Shown piece after piece: positions 17,877-27,608 of a stretch of 64,000 nucleotides of DNA (within the stretch, counting starts at the first letter, position 1; every line of letters begins with the position of its first letter). The DNA is from Halopenitus persicus. GTDB lineage: Archaea; Halobacteriota; Halobacteria; Halobacteriales; Haloferacaceae. Position numbers and translations under genes: made by a program. The DNA lies in the NCBI RefSeq assembly GCF_900107205.1, contig NZ_FNPC01000003.1:367027-431026 (forward strand), in the 5' to 3' direction. The notes beneath the pieces were generated by a model. The model saw only the letters and a program-made list of their open reading frames with translations. It did not search any database and was not told the origin of the DNA.

Positions 17877-20462
17877 TCAGTCGTCCGCGACGGCGGGGGC
17901 GACCGGTTTCTCCCGGGACGCGTCGGACTCCAGGGACGCGTCGGACTCCCCGGACTCTGCGGATCCCACGGACTCCGTGGTTCCCGCGGATTCTATGGAC
18001 CGCGGCATCCACTCCAAGTCCTCATCGTAGCGGAATGCACGGTGGTTCCGCGTCGGGTCGACGACCGTCAGCGAGAGCCAGTCGTTGTCCAGCAGCTCGG
18101 CCAGATCCTCGTTCGCGGCCAGGGCGTCGGTGACGCGGTCGACCGGCGCGTGGACGACCGTCGAGAGGCGGAGCGGCTGGTGGTGCGGTTCGTCGTCGGC
18201 AGCCAGCAACGACTGCAGCGGGAGCCCGGTCATCAGGTCGCCCCCGTTGCCCTGGTGGACGCCGACGTTTCCGACCGGGTTCTGGGTTATCTTCGACCCG
18301 CTTCCGTAGACGGCGTTGTCGACCGTCGAAAAGTAGTACTGGGCGTTGATCCACTGGGTGACGACCAGCGGTCCGGTGAGGATCGCCTCGAGCGCGTCGC
18401 CGTCGGGATCGGTCGACCAGTCGTACGAGTGGAGGAACGCGCGCCCGTCGAGGTCGACGTCGCTCGTCAGCTCGCGGGGACCGATGACGAAGCCGGCGTT
18501 GCCGGCTAATCCCCATTCCGGACGCGTCTCGGCCCAGTCGGCGGCGCGGCGTTCCGTCTCGTCAACGGCCGCGGCGTCGGCGGCGGCTTCGGTCCCCATC
18601 TTCCCGACCCGCTCGGCGGCCGCGCGCTCGCGTGCGACCGCGAGGTCCGCACGCAGCTCCTCGAGATCGGCGGCGTGGCTTTCGGGGACGTCGCCGTCGT
18701 ACAGCTCGATCTCGTCGGTCGTCGTGTTGTGTTCTCCGGCGAGGAAGACGGCGTCGTCCGGAATGTCGAAGCCGCGGTCGCGGAGCTCGGCCCGGACGGC
18801 ATCGTCGTTACAGATCGTCGCGAGGACGCGGGCGTTCGGGCCGCCGGGGTTGCCGGCGCAGGCACCGCAGTCCAGGCTCGCGTCGTAGGGGTTGTTGGCC
18901 GTCTCGCTGGCGTGGCCCGTGAAGACGACGAGGCGCCCGAACTGGTCCCAACCCATCAGATCGAAGGCGGTGGCGGCGTATTCGACCTGCTCCTCGGCGG
19001 TCAGCCCCACCGGCAGATCGCTGGCGGCGTCGGCGGCGTCGGCGTCCCGGTTGTGAACCAGCGGCTCACAGAACTCGTGGTCGTCGGGCACCGCCCCGTC
19101 GGCCGCGTCGAACAGGTCGCGGACGCGCCCCGGAACGAGCGTCCGGGCCGCGAGCGAGAGGCCGTAGCCGCTCCCGGCGGTCTCGACGTAGCCGTATGCG
19201 GTGGCCGCGTTGGCCTCCAGGATCTCGATGACCTCGTCGGCGGCTTCGCGGATTCCCGCCCAGCGGTCGTGCCGTGCTCGCGTCTCGTCGTCGGTCGGCA
19301 GGTCGGCGACGTGGTGTTGCGGATCCACGATCGGCGGACAGGCGTCGACCGACACCTCGGCGTCGTAGCCACGGTATTCCATCGGGATGCCGAAGAAGCC
19401 GGCGTAGCCGTGGGTTTCGTAGTTACCCGTTGCCTCGATGTGGCGACGGATGACCTCCGAACGGGTGTCGATGCAGAAGACGAGCTGAGCGTCCGGGCGG
19501 TCCGCCGTCTCGGCATCGGTATCGGTACCGGTACTCGACCCGTCATCGGCCATCAACTCGCTATCGGCCAGCGACTCGCCATCGGCCAGCGACCGGCTCT
19601 CCGCGGTGACGGTCTCGACGAGGCCGTCACGGTAGGTCGCTTCCCACGCCCGGAGGAACGCCCGCGCGAGTTCGTCGGTCGGGTTCGCATCGGTGACGGC
19701 GCTCGAGGGCTCGACGTCCGCGTCGACGGCGTCAAGCAGCGCCAGACGCGCCGCGAGGTATCCCTCCAGCGTGATCGGATACGTCGACTGCCAGGCGTCA
19801 TCGTCCGCAGCGCGCTGCTTGATGAATCCGGTCCAGCCCGGGAGCGCGGCCAGCTGTTCCTCGAGGATGGGCACCCACTGGCGCTTGGGATACGACTGCA
19901 GGACCGTCTCGATGGCGTCGATGGGTTCCTCTGGCAGGTCCGCGACGACCCCCTCCTCGGGGATTTCGCCGTCGTGTTCGACCACGCCACGGAAGGCCGC
20001 GTAGAACCCCGCCTCGCGGTTCGGCATCGACCAGTGGGCGATCCCCTCATCGAGGAAGGCCGACAGCCACTTCGTCAGCACCCGGTCGACGCGGTCCGCG
20101 GCGTCGTCCGCATCGCTCGCGGTGGCGTCCGCGTCGCTCCGCTTGGCATCGGCCGCATCGGCCGCGTCGGCCATCCTGTCGAGCAGCGTCTCGGGGTCGT
20201 CCTCGTAGCCCGTCTCGGCGAGTTCCGCTTCGAGTCGCTCCCGGTCGATCTGGCCGCGTTCCAGCGCGGTTCGGAACGTCTCGGCGCTGGGGTAGCCACG
20301 GCCCCCCAACAGGGCGGCTGCCCGCTCGACGGCCTCGCCGAACGGCCGGTCCTCGAACCCGGAGAGGGGGTTGGCCGTCACGAACGAGTGGATGGGCCAG
20401 AGGGAGCCGACGGTCGTCGCTGCCTCGTCGATGCGGTTGCGGATGGCTGATTCAGTATTCAT
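17877..20462 (-). CDS. dabA: Inorganic-carbon uptake subunit DabA (DUF2309)
   Basis: An 861-residue DUF2309 protein, the beta-carbonic-anhydrase-like subunit of the DAB complex, which hydrates CO2 behind a cation-driven membrane partner to accumulate bicarbonate. The opening PIHSFVTANPLSGFEDRPF is typical. Predicted zinc-site residues are Cys330 and Asp332 (VFCIDTRSEV), His517 (FTGHASETANNPYDASL) and Cys532 (DCGACAGNPGG). The 15-residue His-Cys spacing equals that described for bacterial DabA. Asp/Ala-rich insertions near residues 100-125 and 290-325 are halophilic additions. It overlaps dabB by 11 bases. Confidence 0.93.
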   Translation of the reverse strand: MNTESAIRNRIDEAATTVGSLWPIHSFVTANPLSGFEDRPFGEAVERAAALLGGRGYPSAETFRTALERGQIDRERLEAELAETGYEDDPETLLDRMADAADAADAKRSDADATASDADDAADRVDRVLTKWLSAFLDEGIAHWSMPNREAGFYAAFRGVVEHDGEIPEEGVVADLPEEPIDAIETVLQSYPKRQWVPILEEQLAALPGWTGFIKQRAADDDAWQSTYPITLEGYLAARLALLDAVDADVEPSSAVTDANPTDELARAFLRAWEATYRDGLVETVTAESRSLADGESLADSELMADDGSSTGTDTDAETADRPDAQLVFCIDTRSEVIRRHIEATGNYETHGYAGFFGIPMEYRGYDAEVSVDACPPIVDPQHHVADLPTDDETRARHDRWAGIREAADEVIEILEANAATAYGYVETAGSGYGLSLAARTLVPGRVRDLFDAADGAVPDDHEFCEPLVHNRDADAADAASDLPVGLTAEEQVEYAATAFDLMGWDQFGRLVVFTGHASETANNPYDASLDCGACAGNPGGPNARVLATICNDDAVRAELRDRGFDIPDDAVFLAGEHNTTTDEIELYDGDVPESHAADLEELRADLAVARERAAAERVGKMGTEAAADAAAVDETERRAADWAETRPEWGLAGNAGFVIGPRELTSDVDLDGRAFLHSYDWSTDPDGDALEAILTGPLVVTQWINAQYYFSTVDNAVYGSGSKITQNPVGNVGVHQGNGGDLMTGLPLQSLLAADDEPHHQPLRLSTVVHAPVDRVTDALAANEDLAELLDNDWLSLTVVDPTRNHRAFRYDEDLEWMPRSIESAGTTESVGSAESGESDASLESDASREKPVAPAVADD

Positions 20463-21939
20463 TGTACTCCTCCGTTGACGTCACGAGGGTCTCCGCTGCC
20501 GGTCGGGATGCGTTCAACAGCGCCACGTAGAGACGCCGGCTGTGTTCGTGGACGCCGCTCTCGATGGCGACGTAGATGCCGACGAAGCTGACGGCGATGA
20601 TCCCGTGGAGCAGGGTCAGTTCGGTCGTTGCCGTGCCGACCGTCAGGAGCCCCGAGACGCCGTTGTAAACCACGGCATAGATGACGATGGCTGGGAGGAA
20701 GACCGCCGGGACCGCCCCGTAGCGGGCCGTCGTCGAAAGCGAGGTGTGCTGGATCGCGCTCCGCGCCGCGTGGAGGGTGGTGAAGACCACGAAGACGGTC
20801 AACAGGAGGCCGCTGTCGACGGTCGTTCCCTTCCCCGTCAGCACCGCGAACACCGCCCCGCCGGCGAGGCCGGTCAGCAGCGCCACGACGACGCCGACCG
20901 CGCTCGTCGTTCGTCCCACCGTGTGCTCGGTGGTCCGGCTCGGACCGGCGTGTTCGATCCGTTCGCCCGAGCTGAGGAACTGGTAGGCCTTGTAGAAGCC
21001 GTGCAGGATGAGGTGGGTGATGGCGGCCCCGAAGAAGCCGAGGCCGGCCTGCATGATCATGAAGCCCATCTGCCCGACCGTCGAACAGCCGAGCCTGCCC
21101 TTGACGGTCGTCTGGACCGACTTCAGAAGCTTCCCGCCGATGGCGCTGGCCCCGCCGACGGCGACCACCGCGAGCAGCAGCGTGGAGTCGACCGTGATGA
21201 CCGGGGCGAAGCGGGTCAGCAGAATGCCGCCCGCGTTGACGAACCCGGCGTGCATCAGCGCCGACGCCGGGGTGGGTGCGGTCATCGAGGAGAGCAGCCA
21301 GGTGTGAAACGGGATCAGGGCGGACTGGATCATCGCCGCGAGGACGAGCGCGCCGGCGGCGACGAGCCACGCCGGCCCGCCGAGCGCGTCGGCGGCCGCG
21401 CGGATTCCGGAAACGGTCGTCGCGCCGGTCGCCCACCACAGCGTCGTCAGCGCGACGCCGAGGATCGCGCTGCTGGCGAGGAAGTACGTGCGGGCGATCG
21501 CCGCGGCCGCCCGTGCCTGCTCCCAGCCGCTGACGGTTCCGATGAGGGCCGCCATCAGCAACCCCATCGCCAGCCACAGGATCCCGAACAGGGCGATGTG
21601 GTCGGCCGCGACCAGTCCCATTACGACCAGGGTGAACCCGGACGTCGTGAGAAAGAACTTCGTTTTGTGGATGCTCCCGGCCAGATATCGGCGCGAGTAG
21701 CTGTGGACGATGCCGCTGAAGAAGGTGACGACCACCCACATCAGCGCGGTCAGCCCGTCGATGGCGATCAGGCCGGGGATCTCCCACCCGCCGCCGCTCC
21801 GGACTCGAGCGACGAGAACGGCGACGCTCGCCGCGAACAGCGTCCACACGAGCCACGTTAATACGACGGGTACGGTCGGCGATTCCGCCGCCGTATCCGG
21901 GAGCGCTCCGATCGTCGGCTTCGAACTGTTTCCTGGCAT
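20452..21939 (-). CDS. dabB: Inorganic-carbon uptake subunit DabB (NuoL/MrpA-like)
   Basis: A 495-residue proton- or sodium-conducting membrane protein of the NADH dehydrogenase subunit 5 family, with about twelve to thirteen helices. Signatures are HSYSRRYLAGS near residue 85, ALIPFHTWLLSSMTAPTPAS near 215 (channel helix), ASALMHAGFVNAGG near 232 and CSTVGQMGFMIMQAGLG near 293. The overlapping dabA gene identifies it as DabB rather than a complex I subunit. A haloarchaeal DAB pair would supply bicarbonate for anaplerotic carboxylases. Confidence 0.92.
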   Translation of the reverse strand: MPGNSSKPTIGALPDTAAESPTVPVVLTWLVWTLFAASVAVLVARVRSGGGWEIPGLIAIDGLTALMWVVVTFFSGIVHSYSRRYLAGSIHKTKFFLTTSGFTLVVMGLVAADHIALFGILWLAMGLLMAALIGTVSGWEQARAAAAIARTYFLASSAILGVALTTLWWATGATTVSGIRAAADALGGPAWLVAAGALVLAAMIQSALIPFHTWLLSSMTAPTPASALMHAGFVNAGGILLTRFAPVITVDSTLLLAVVAVGGASAIGGKLLKSVQTTVKGRLGCSTVGQMGFMIMQAGLGFFGAAITHLILHGFYKAYQFLSSGERIEHAGPSRTTEHTVGRTTSAVGVVVALLTGLAGGAVFAVLTGKGTTVDSGLLLTVFVVFTTLHAARSAIQHTSLSTTARYGAVPAVFLPAIVIYAVVYNGVSGLLTVGTATTELTLLHGIIAVSFVGIYVAIESGVHEHSRRLYVALLNASRPAAETLVTSTEEYNEY

Positions 21940-22039
21940 CGTTCAGCCCACCGCACGACCCATCCTCGCGACCGGATCGAGACCGGGGTCCGCTTCTGGT
22001 CGTCCTTATCCACTAGTGAGAACAGAACGGCCATTAAAT

Positions 22040-22059
22040 CTATCTATATTCACAGATAG
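22040..22059. promoter_or_regulatory. Inverted repeat in the dabBA promoter region
   Basis: CTATCT at 22040-22045 and AGATAG at 22054-22059 form a perfect six-base inverted repeat with an eight-base AT-rich centre. The octamer attaaatc occurs on both sides, at 22033-22040 and 22066-22073, 33 bases apart. The region lies about 100 bases before dabB and directly after the Lrp gene. It is a reasonable operator for that regulator, but this is inferred from position only. Confidence 0.4.
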
Positions 22060-22126
22060 TTCGTAATTAAATCATTATAGAACATTATGATTATGGCGGG
22101 GCGACAGCGACGCGGGGCGGTCCACG

Positions 22127-22612
22127 TTAGGCGTCGTCCGCCGTCCGACCCTCGGGATCGAACTCCCCGAAGGGCGTCGTCTCGTGGGTTCGCACGAGCA
22201 CCTCGTCGGCAACGGTGAGTCCCATGTCCAGCAGCTCCTGTGCGACGGGCGTGATGTCGTCGTCCGACTCGCCGACGGCGGTGACGAGGAGGTTCTGTTC
22301 GCCGGTGACCAGCTCCTGGACCGAGATGACGCCGTCGATCTCCAGCACGTCGGGAATGAGGTCGCCACGCTCGGATATCGAGGCGGTGCAGTAGAGCAGC
22401 ATTCGGAGCGGATAGCCCGATTTCTGATAGTCGACGCTCGCGCTGTACCCCTTGATCACGCCGTCGGATTCGAGCCGCTGGATGCGCTTGCGGACGGTGC
22501 TATCGGAGGTACCGGTCCGTTCCGCGATGTCCCCGGACGACGTGTTTCGGGCGTCTTCCTGTAATGCATACAGGATCGCCCTGTCCACGTCGTCGATTCT
22601 CTCGTCGGCCAT
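22127..22612 (-). CDS. Lrp/AsnC family transcription regulator
   Basis: A 161-residue regulator with an N-terminal winged helix (IDDVDRAILYALQEDARN, then SDSTVRKRIQRLESDGVIKG) and a C-terminal RAM/ACT-like domain (VISVQELVTGEQNLLVTAVG). The ATG at 22612 is chosen because the conserved HTH starts at once; upstream codons are non-homologous. It is upstream of dabB on the same strand with a 187-base gap, so it is a candidate regulator of carbon uptake. Family members usually form octamers and respond to amino acids or related small molecules. Confidence 0.85.
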   Translation of the reverse strand: MADERIDDVDRAILYALQEDARNTSSGDIAERTGTSDSTVRKRIQRLESDGVIKGYSASVDYQKSGYPLRMLLYCTASISERGDLIPDVLEIDGVISVQELVTGEQNLLVTAVGESDDDITPVAQELLDMGLTVADEVLVRTHETTPFGEFDPEGRTADDA

Positions 22613-22704
22613 ACCAGCGTGTGCGCAACACAGCCACTTTACCTTTGTACGTTGTTCGGGCGCTCCCACAACCGGCGCGGCCGTCGGCGGGCCAACCGGC
22701 GGCG

Positions 22705-23907
22705 CTATTCGGCGGGGAGCCGGCGCGTCAACAGCACGACGAGCGCCATGATCGCCGCCAACAGCAGGTAACCCTCATCGAAGTAGCCGCGGTCGGCGAT
22801 CGACCCGAAGAGGACGGGTCCGAGGGCCCCGAACGTCGCCGCGGCGGTCCGGACGACCCCGAGGCCGGTGCCGCGGATGTCGGCCGGGATGGCGTCCGAG
22901 AGGAACGACTGGGTGATCGCGCCGGATCCCAGCATCGTGCTCACGAGCGCGGTGACCCCGGCCAGCGGCCAGAACCCCTCGACGACGGGGAGCAGCCCGA
23001 GCCCCGCGATCGGGCCGACGAGGACGACGATCAGCGACAGCCGCACGCCGATCCGGTCGTAGGCGGCGCCGGCGACCGGCTTCACCACCACGCCGACCGC
23101 GAAGAACCCGCTGAAGAGGATCCCCGCCTGCGTCGAGGTGAGCCCCTTCTCGTCGACGAGATAGGTCGGGTACAGCCCGGTGAACGACTGCCAGATCATG
23201 ATGTACAGAAAGAGGATGAACGCGATGAACGCCATGTTCGACCGCCGCAATTCGCCGAGCACGTACCGGGCGCTGTCGACCGAGAGGTCGTCGACGGCGC
23301 TGTCGGTCGACGGCCGGGCGGGAAGCGTCACCCACAGGACGACGGCCACGACCGCAAGCACCGGGACGAGGAAGCCGAGACCGGCCCGCCAGGCGATCGC
23401 GGCGGCGAGCGCCCCGGCAACCGGCGGCAGCACCGTCTGCCCGAGGTCGCCGGTGGCCATCGTGACCCCGAGCGCGCTGCCGATGCGGTCCGGATAGATG
23501 TCCGAGAGGATGGTGATCCGCGCGATCGGATACATCGACTGTCCGAGCCCGACCAGCCCCGTGGCGAGGAAGAGCACGATCGCGGTCCGCGCGGCGATGA
23601 CCACGAGCAGCGCGAGGGCGACGACGGCCGCACCGGCGGTCATCACGAGGCGCTCGCTATACCGATCGGCGAGGATCCCGCCGGGGAGTTGGCCGACCGC
23701 CGACCCGAGCCAGAGCACCGTCACCAGAAAGCCCGCCACCGTGAGGCTCAACCCGAACTCAGCCCGAAGGTACGGCAGCAGAACGGGATAGATCATACGC
23801 GCGCCCAGCAGCGTTCCCCAGCCGCCGGCGACCGCGAGAAGGACCGGTCCGCGGCCGTTCGACCGGAGACTTGCGACTTCCCGCCGGACCGAGCTGAGCG
23901 GACCCAT
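22705..23907 (-). CDS. Major facilitator superfamily transporter
   Basis: A 400-residue transporter with twelve predicted helices in two halves. The loop 2-3 signature is GQLPGGILADRYSERLVMTA near residue 65. The loop after helix 8 shows the degenerate repeat VVKPVAGAAYDRIGVRLSL. ATG at 23907 is preferred over an upstream codon at 23934. Overall the sequence resembles sugar-phosphate/nitrate-type MFS exporters, but the substrate cannot be read. It lies between the Lrp gene and the iron locus and shares no overlap with either. Confidence 0.82.
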   Translation of the reverse strand: MGPLSSVRREVASLRSNGRGPVLLAVAGGWGTLLGARMIYPVLLPYLRAEFGLSLTVAGFLVTVLWLGSAVGQLPGGILADRYSERLVMTAGAAVVALALLVVIAARTAIVLFLATGLVGLGQSMYPIARITILSDIYPDRIGSALGVTMATGDLGQTVLPPVAGALAAAIAWRAGLGFLVPVLAVVAVVLWVTLPARPSTDSAVDDLSVDSARYVLGELRRSNMAFIAFILFLYIMIWQSFTGLYPTYLVDEKGLTSTQAGILFSGFFAVGVVVKPVAGAAYDRIGVRLSLIVVLVGPIAGLGLLPVVEGFWPLAGVTALVSTMLGSGAITQSFLSDAIPADIRGTGLGVVRTAAATFGALGPVLFGSIADRGYFDEGYLLLAAIMALVVLLTRRLPAE

Positions 23908-24068
23908 TGCCGATACGGCCGGTACCGGCGGCATCCACTAACTGGTTCCGGTCGGCCGTTTCCCGTCGGTCGGACCCGACGGAACCGCCGTCGTGCCGCG
24001 TCGATCCGTCCGGTAAGCCGTCAGTGAGGCTGGCCCGAGAAACGGGGAGACGGGTTGCGGCGAGCCGG

Positions 24069-25289
24069 TCACTCGACGTCGCCGTTGACGATGTCCGCGA
24101 CGCGTTGCCGGTCGAACAGCTCCGCGTCGACCCCGTAGGCCTGGCTGGCTGCCCGTTCGGTCACCACGAGGTTCGTTATCGGACCCTGATAGAGCGGTCC
24201 GCCGCGATGGACCGCCCCGTTCTCGACGGCGGTGAGGCTGCTCGCGACGGGGTGGTCCTCCATAAAGGAGACCACCGTGTCCCGAAACTCCGCGGCCGTT
24301 TTGTCCTCGTTGCCCCGAAGCAGCAGCATATCGGGGTCGATCTCGAGCAGCGTCTCGTAGTCGATCCGGCTCCGGTCGCTGTGGAAGTCCCGGACGTCCG
24401 TGTTCGCGAACGCGTCCTTGACGCCGAGGTCGCGCCACTGTTTGAAGCTCGTGCCCTCGTCGATGAGATACGGCGAGAACGCGGTGGGCTCGTCGATCGG
24501 CTGGGGCCACATGATGGCGACGGAGGGCCGGTCGTCCGCCGGTGGGACGATCTCCGCCACGCGTTCCTGAAACTCCCGGTGAAGCGTCTCGAACGCCTCG
24601 TATCGCTCCCGACGCTGGAACACCGCGGCGAGCTTCTCGAACGCCTCGTACAGCGAGAGATACTCGTAGTCGTGCCATCCGTACCCCCGGGAGAAGATGC
24701 TGTTGCCGAAGAACGGCGTCCCGGTGGACGCGATCCGGTCGACGTCCTCCCGGTCCCAGTTCTTCGCCCGTCCGATCAGGAAGTTCGGATCCATCACGAA
24801 CACGTCGACGTCCTCGCTCAGCGCGAGGAACTCCTCGACGGACAGCTCGCCCCCCCACAACGACGTGATGTCTCCGGCGTCGACGCTCACGCCCGGAACG
24901 TCGTCGTAGTAGTGCGTGTGGTATCGCGACGCGAGGTAGACCGCTTCCGGCGGCGCCTGTCCGAGCGCGATCCCCATATCCGCCCAGCTGCCGTTGTTGG
25001 CGGCCCACGTCTCGGGAACGTCCCCGAACTCCACCTCGCCGACGGGCGGCATCGACACGGTGTACGCTTCCCCCGCCGGCGTGTCGGTCCGTGAGTTCGT
25101 CTCGGTAGGGGAGGCGGTGTCGGTCGCCGTCGCATCCGGCGTGCCGTCGCCGGTTTCGGATCCCACTGGTCCCGACTCGGCATCGCCCAGACAGCCGGCA
25201 AGCAGCCCGCTCCCGGCGATCGCTCCGCCGTACTTCAGGACGTCCCTGCGTGTCGAGCCCGTATCGTTCGTGTCGGCATCTCGCTCCAT
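24069..25289 (-). CDS. Iron-siderophore ABC transporter substrate-binding lipoprotein
   Basis: A 406-residue periplasmic-binding protein of the FhuD/BtuF class. The N-terminus has twin arginines (STRRDVLKYGG) and a lipobox ending LLAGC near residue 34, followed by a Thr/Ser/Asp-rich linker. The binding domain begins YTVSMPPVGEVEF; DVDVFVMDPNFL and DPDMLLLRGNEDKTAAEF match the two-lobe fold with a bridging helix. A perfect iron-responsive palindrome covers the start region, so iron repression is likely. The ATPase and permease lie upstream as a separate transcript. Confidence 0.88.
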   Translation of the reverse strand: MERDADTNDTGSTRRDVLKYGGAIAGSGLLAGCLGDAESGPVGSETGDGTPDATATDTASPTETNSRTDTPAGEAYTVSMPPVGEVEFGDVPETWAANNGSWADMGIALGQAPPEAVYLASRYHTHYYDDVPGVSVDAGDITSLWGGELSVEEFLALSEDVDVFVMDPNFLIGRAKNWDREDVDRIASTGTPFFGNSIFSRGYGWHDYEYLSLYEAFEKLAAVFQRRERYEAFETLHREFQERVAEIVPPADDRPSVAIMWPQPIDEPTAFSPYLIDEGTSFKQWRDLGVKDAFANTDVRDFHSDRSRIDYETLLEIDPDMLLLRGNEDKTAAEFRDTVVSFMEDHPVASSLTAVENGAVHRGGPLYQGPITNLVVTERAASQAYGVDAELFDRQRVADIVNGDVE

Positions 25290-25290
25290 A

Positions 25291-25310
25291 TTTTTAGGCT
25301 AGCCTAAAAA
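25291..25310. promoter_or_regulatory. Iron-responsive operator 1 (perfect palindrome)
   Basis: TTTTTAGGCTAGCCTAAAAA is a perfect 20-base palindrome two bases before the substrate-binding protein ATG. On the minus strand a TATA-like TTATAAG (25311-25317) directly precedes it, so the operator covers the leaderless transcription start. TTAGGCT-N-AGCCTAA-type boxes are the known target of haloarchaeal DtxR-family iron regulators (Idr/SirR type). Two related boxes occur at 27739 and 29556. Confidence 0.85.
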
Positions 25311-25443
25311 CTTATAACCATTACTGTTCGCGCGTCCGTTGGCGATCGATCCCACGATCGCCGGTCCTCACCCTAACCGGCGGTCGTCGCCATAACCGTC
25401 GACCCTCACCCTAACCGACGGTCGTCGCCATAATCGCCGGCCG

Positions 25444-26424
25444 TCACGACGGATCGTCGTGGAGCGGCCCCTCCATCGTCACGGTCGGTCCGTTCGTCCC
25501 CGCTTCGACCGTCGCTTCGATCCGAAACACGTTCGCGAGCAGGTCCTCCGTCACGACCTCCGCGGGTGGTCCACGCGCCCGTACCTCCCCGTCACGGAGC
25601 GCGATCACGTGGTCGGCGTATCTGGCGGCCTGTTCGATGTCGTGTAACACGAGCACGACGGTGACGTCGCTCTCGTCGTGGAGCGTCTCCACGATCTCCA
25701 TCACCTCCAGCTGGTGGTGCGGGTCCAGAAACGTCGTCGGCTCGTCGAGCAGGAGGATGTCCGTCTCCTGTGCAAGAACCATCGCGATCCACGCCAGTTG
25801 CCGTTGCCCGCCGCTCAAGCTCCCGAGCTCTCGCGTTCGCAGGTGGGTGACGCCCGCCAGCTCCATCGCGCGGTTCACGGCCGCCTGGTCCGCGGTCGTG
25901 ACCGTCTCGAAGAACCCGCGGTGCGGATACCGGCCGTGATAGACGAGATCCTCGACGGTCAGGCCGTTCGGCGACGTGCTCTCCTGGGAGAGCAGCCCCA
26001 GCTTCCTGGCCAACTCCTTGGGGTCGAGCGAGTGGACGTCGCGTCCGTCGACGAGGACGGACCCGGCCTCCGCGTCGAGCTGGTTCGCGAGCGTCTTCAG
26101 GAGCGTACTCTTGCCCGAGCCGTTGGGCCCGATGAGCGCCGTCACCGATCCCGGCTCGATCTCGACCGTTTCGCCCGCGATGACGGGCGTCTCCGCGCCG
26201 GGATAGCCGACGACGAGTTCCGTTCCGGCGAGCTCGCCGGCACCATCACCTCCCGTCCGGCGGTCGGCCCGTGCGTGTCCATCACGGTTGCGGTCGTCGT
26301 GTCCGTGGTCGGCGGTCGCCGACCGACTCGTTCGCAACGATTCCGGAACGACGGCTCGCAGTGCCTCCGAAATCGAAGCGGGCAGCGCTTCCGAAACCAA
26401 CGCGCGTTGCGTGTTACCGTCCAT
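25444..26424 (-). CDS. Iron-siderophore ABC transporter ATP-binding protein
   Basis: A 326-residue FecE/FepC-type ATPase. A disordered His/Asp/Arg-rich lead of about 70 residues precedes the ATPase domain. Walker A is GPNGSGKST, the Q-loop is LLSQES, the signature motif is LSGGQRQLAW, Walker B is ILLLDEPTTFLD and the switch His is in VLVLHDIEQAARYAD. Its ATG overlaps the stop of the permease gene (ATGA), so the two are co-translated. Confidence 0.93.
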   Translation of the reverse strand: MDGNTQRALVSEALPASISEALRAVVPESLRTSRSATADHGHDDRNRDGHARADRRTGGDGAGELAGTELVVGYPGAETPVIAGETVEIEPGSVTALIGPNGSGKSTLLKTLANQLDAEAGSVLVDGRDVHSLDPKELARKLGLLSQESTSPNGLTVEDLVYHGRYPHRGFFETVTTADQAAVNRAMELAGVTHLRTRELGSLSGGQRQLAWIAMVLAQETDILLLDEPTTFLDPHHQLEVMEIVETLHDESDVTVVLVLHDIEQAARYADHVIALRDGEVRARGPPAEVVTEDLLANVFRIEATVEAGTNGPTVTMEGPLHDDPS

Positions 26425-27608
26425 CAGATCTCACCAAGGTCCCGTTTCTTTCGCATCAGGTACAGGAAGTACGGCCCGCCCACGAGACCGGTCACGATGC
26501 CGACCGGCATCTGTCCGCCGTTCGATCCCGTGATCGCCAGCAGGCCGAGGCGTGCACCGACGTCCGCGCCGACCATCAGGGCCGGTCCGGCGAACAGACA
26601 GCCGACGACGAGCTTCCGGTAGTTGCTGCCGACGACGGTCCGCACCAGATGCGGGACGATGAGCCCGACGAAGCTGACGATGCCCGCCACCGCGATGCTC
26701 GCGGCGGCCGCGAGCACGGCGACCCCGGAGAGCCCGAACCGGACCCGCTCGACGGAGACGCCGAGCGATTTCGCGGTTCGCTCGCCCAGCAACAGGACGT
26801 TCATCTGGCGTGCGCCGAGCACCGCAAGCAGCATCGACAGGACCGTCCACGGGAGCACCATCCGGACCTGCGTCCAGCCGACGCCGGTGAGCGACCCTGT
26901 CGTCCACTGGATCGCGGTCTGGACGACGCCGAGGTCGTCGGCGAAGAAGAACAGCGCCGTCTGCAGGGACTGGAACACCGTCGAGACGATGACGCCCGCG
27001 AGCACGAGCCGAACCGGGCTCGTGCCGTTCTGCCAGGCGATGGCGTACACGATCAGAAACGCCACGGCACCGCCGAGAGCCGCAACGAGCGGCAGGAACG
27101 CGGACAGGCCGCTGAACACGACCAACGAGAGCAGGATCAACAGCCCGGCGCCGGAGGAGACGCCGAGGATGTACGGACTCGCCAGCTCGTTGCGGGTGAC
27201 CGCCTGGAATATCGCGCCGGAGACCGCGAGGTTCATCCCGACGAACGCGGCGACGAGAACCCGGGGGAGCCGGATGTTCCAGACGATGAGCGTCTCCGTG
27301 GTCAGCTCGGGCAGCTCCGCCCCCTGAAATCCGGTGATCGTCCGCATCAGCTCCTCCTCAAGGAGAAACTGGAGCGTCCACCGGGCGTCCAACAGCACGT
27401 CGGTATCGGTGACCGACTGCCAGGCTTGCGTGATCGACATCGGATAGGACCCGAAGCTGACCTGAACGAGGCCGGCGAGGACGACGACGCCGACGCTGGC
27501 GAGACACAGCGAGAGCAACGACGGGTCGCGAAGCCACGCCAGCCGGCCCTCCTCGGCGCGCCGCGACCCGTACTCGGCGTGCGACGGCGTCGGATCGTTC
27601 CCGCTCAT
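26424..27608 (-). CDS. Iron-siderophore ABC transporter permease (FecCD family)
   Basis: A 394-residue permease with about nine to ten helices. FecCD hallmarks include RLPRVLVAAFVGMNLAVSGA near residue 133, FQAVTRNELASPYILGVSSG near 153, GIVSFVGLIVPHLVRTVVGS near 310 (ATPase coupling loop) and GQMPVGIVTGLVGGPYFLYL near 360. It imports Fe3+-siderophore or a related chelate. Transcription probably starts upstream of a 42-codon ORF that begins beside iron operator 2 and whose stop overlaps this ATG. Confidence 0.93.
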   Translation of the reverse strand: MSGNDPTPSHAEYGSRRAEEGRLAWLRDPSLLSLCLASVGVVVLAGLVQVSFGSYPMSITQAWQSVTDTDVLLDARWTLQFLLEEELMRTITGFQGAELPELTTETLIVWNIRLPRVLVAAFVGMNLAVSGAIFQAVTRNELASPYILGVSSGAGLLILLSLVVFSGLSAFLPLVAALGGAVAFLIVYAIAWQNGTSPVRLVLAGVIVSTVFQSLQTALFFFADDLGVVQTAIQWTTGSLTGVGWTQVRMVLPWTVLSMLLAVLGARQMNVLLLGERTAKSLGVSVERVRFGLSGVAVLAAAASIAVAGIVSFVGLIVPHLVRTVVGSNYRKLVVGCLFAGPALMVGADVGARLGLLAITGSNGGQMPVGIVTGLVGGPYFLYLMRKKRDLGEI

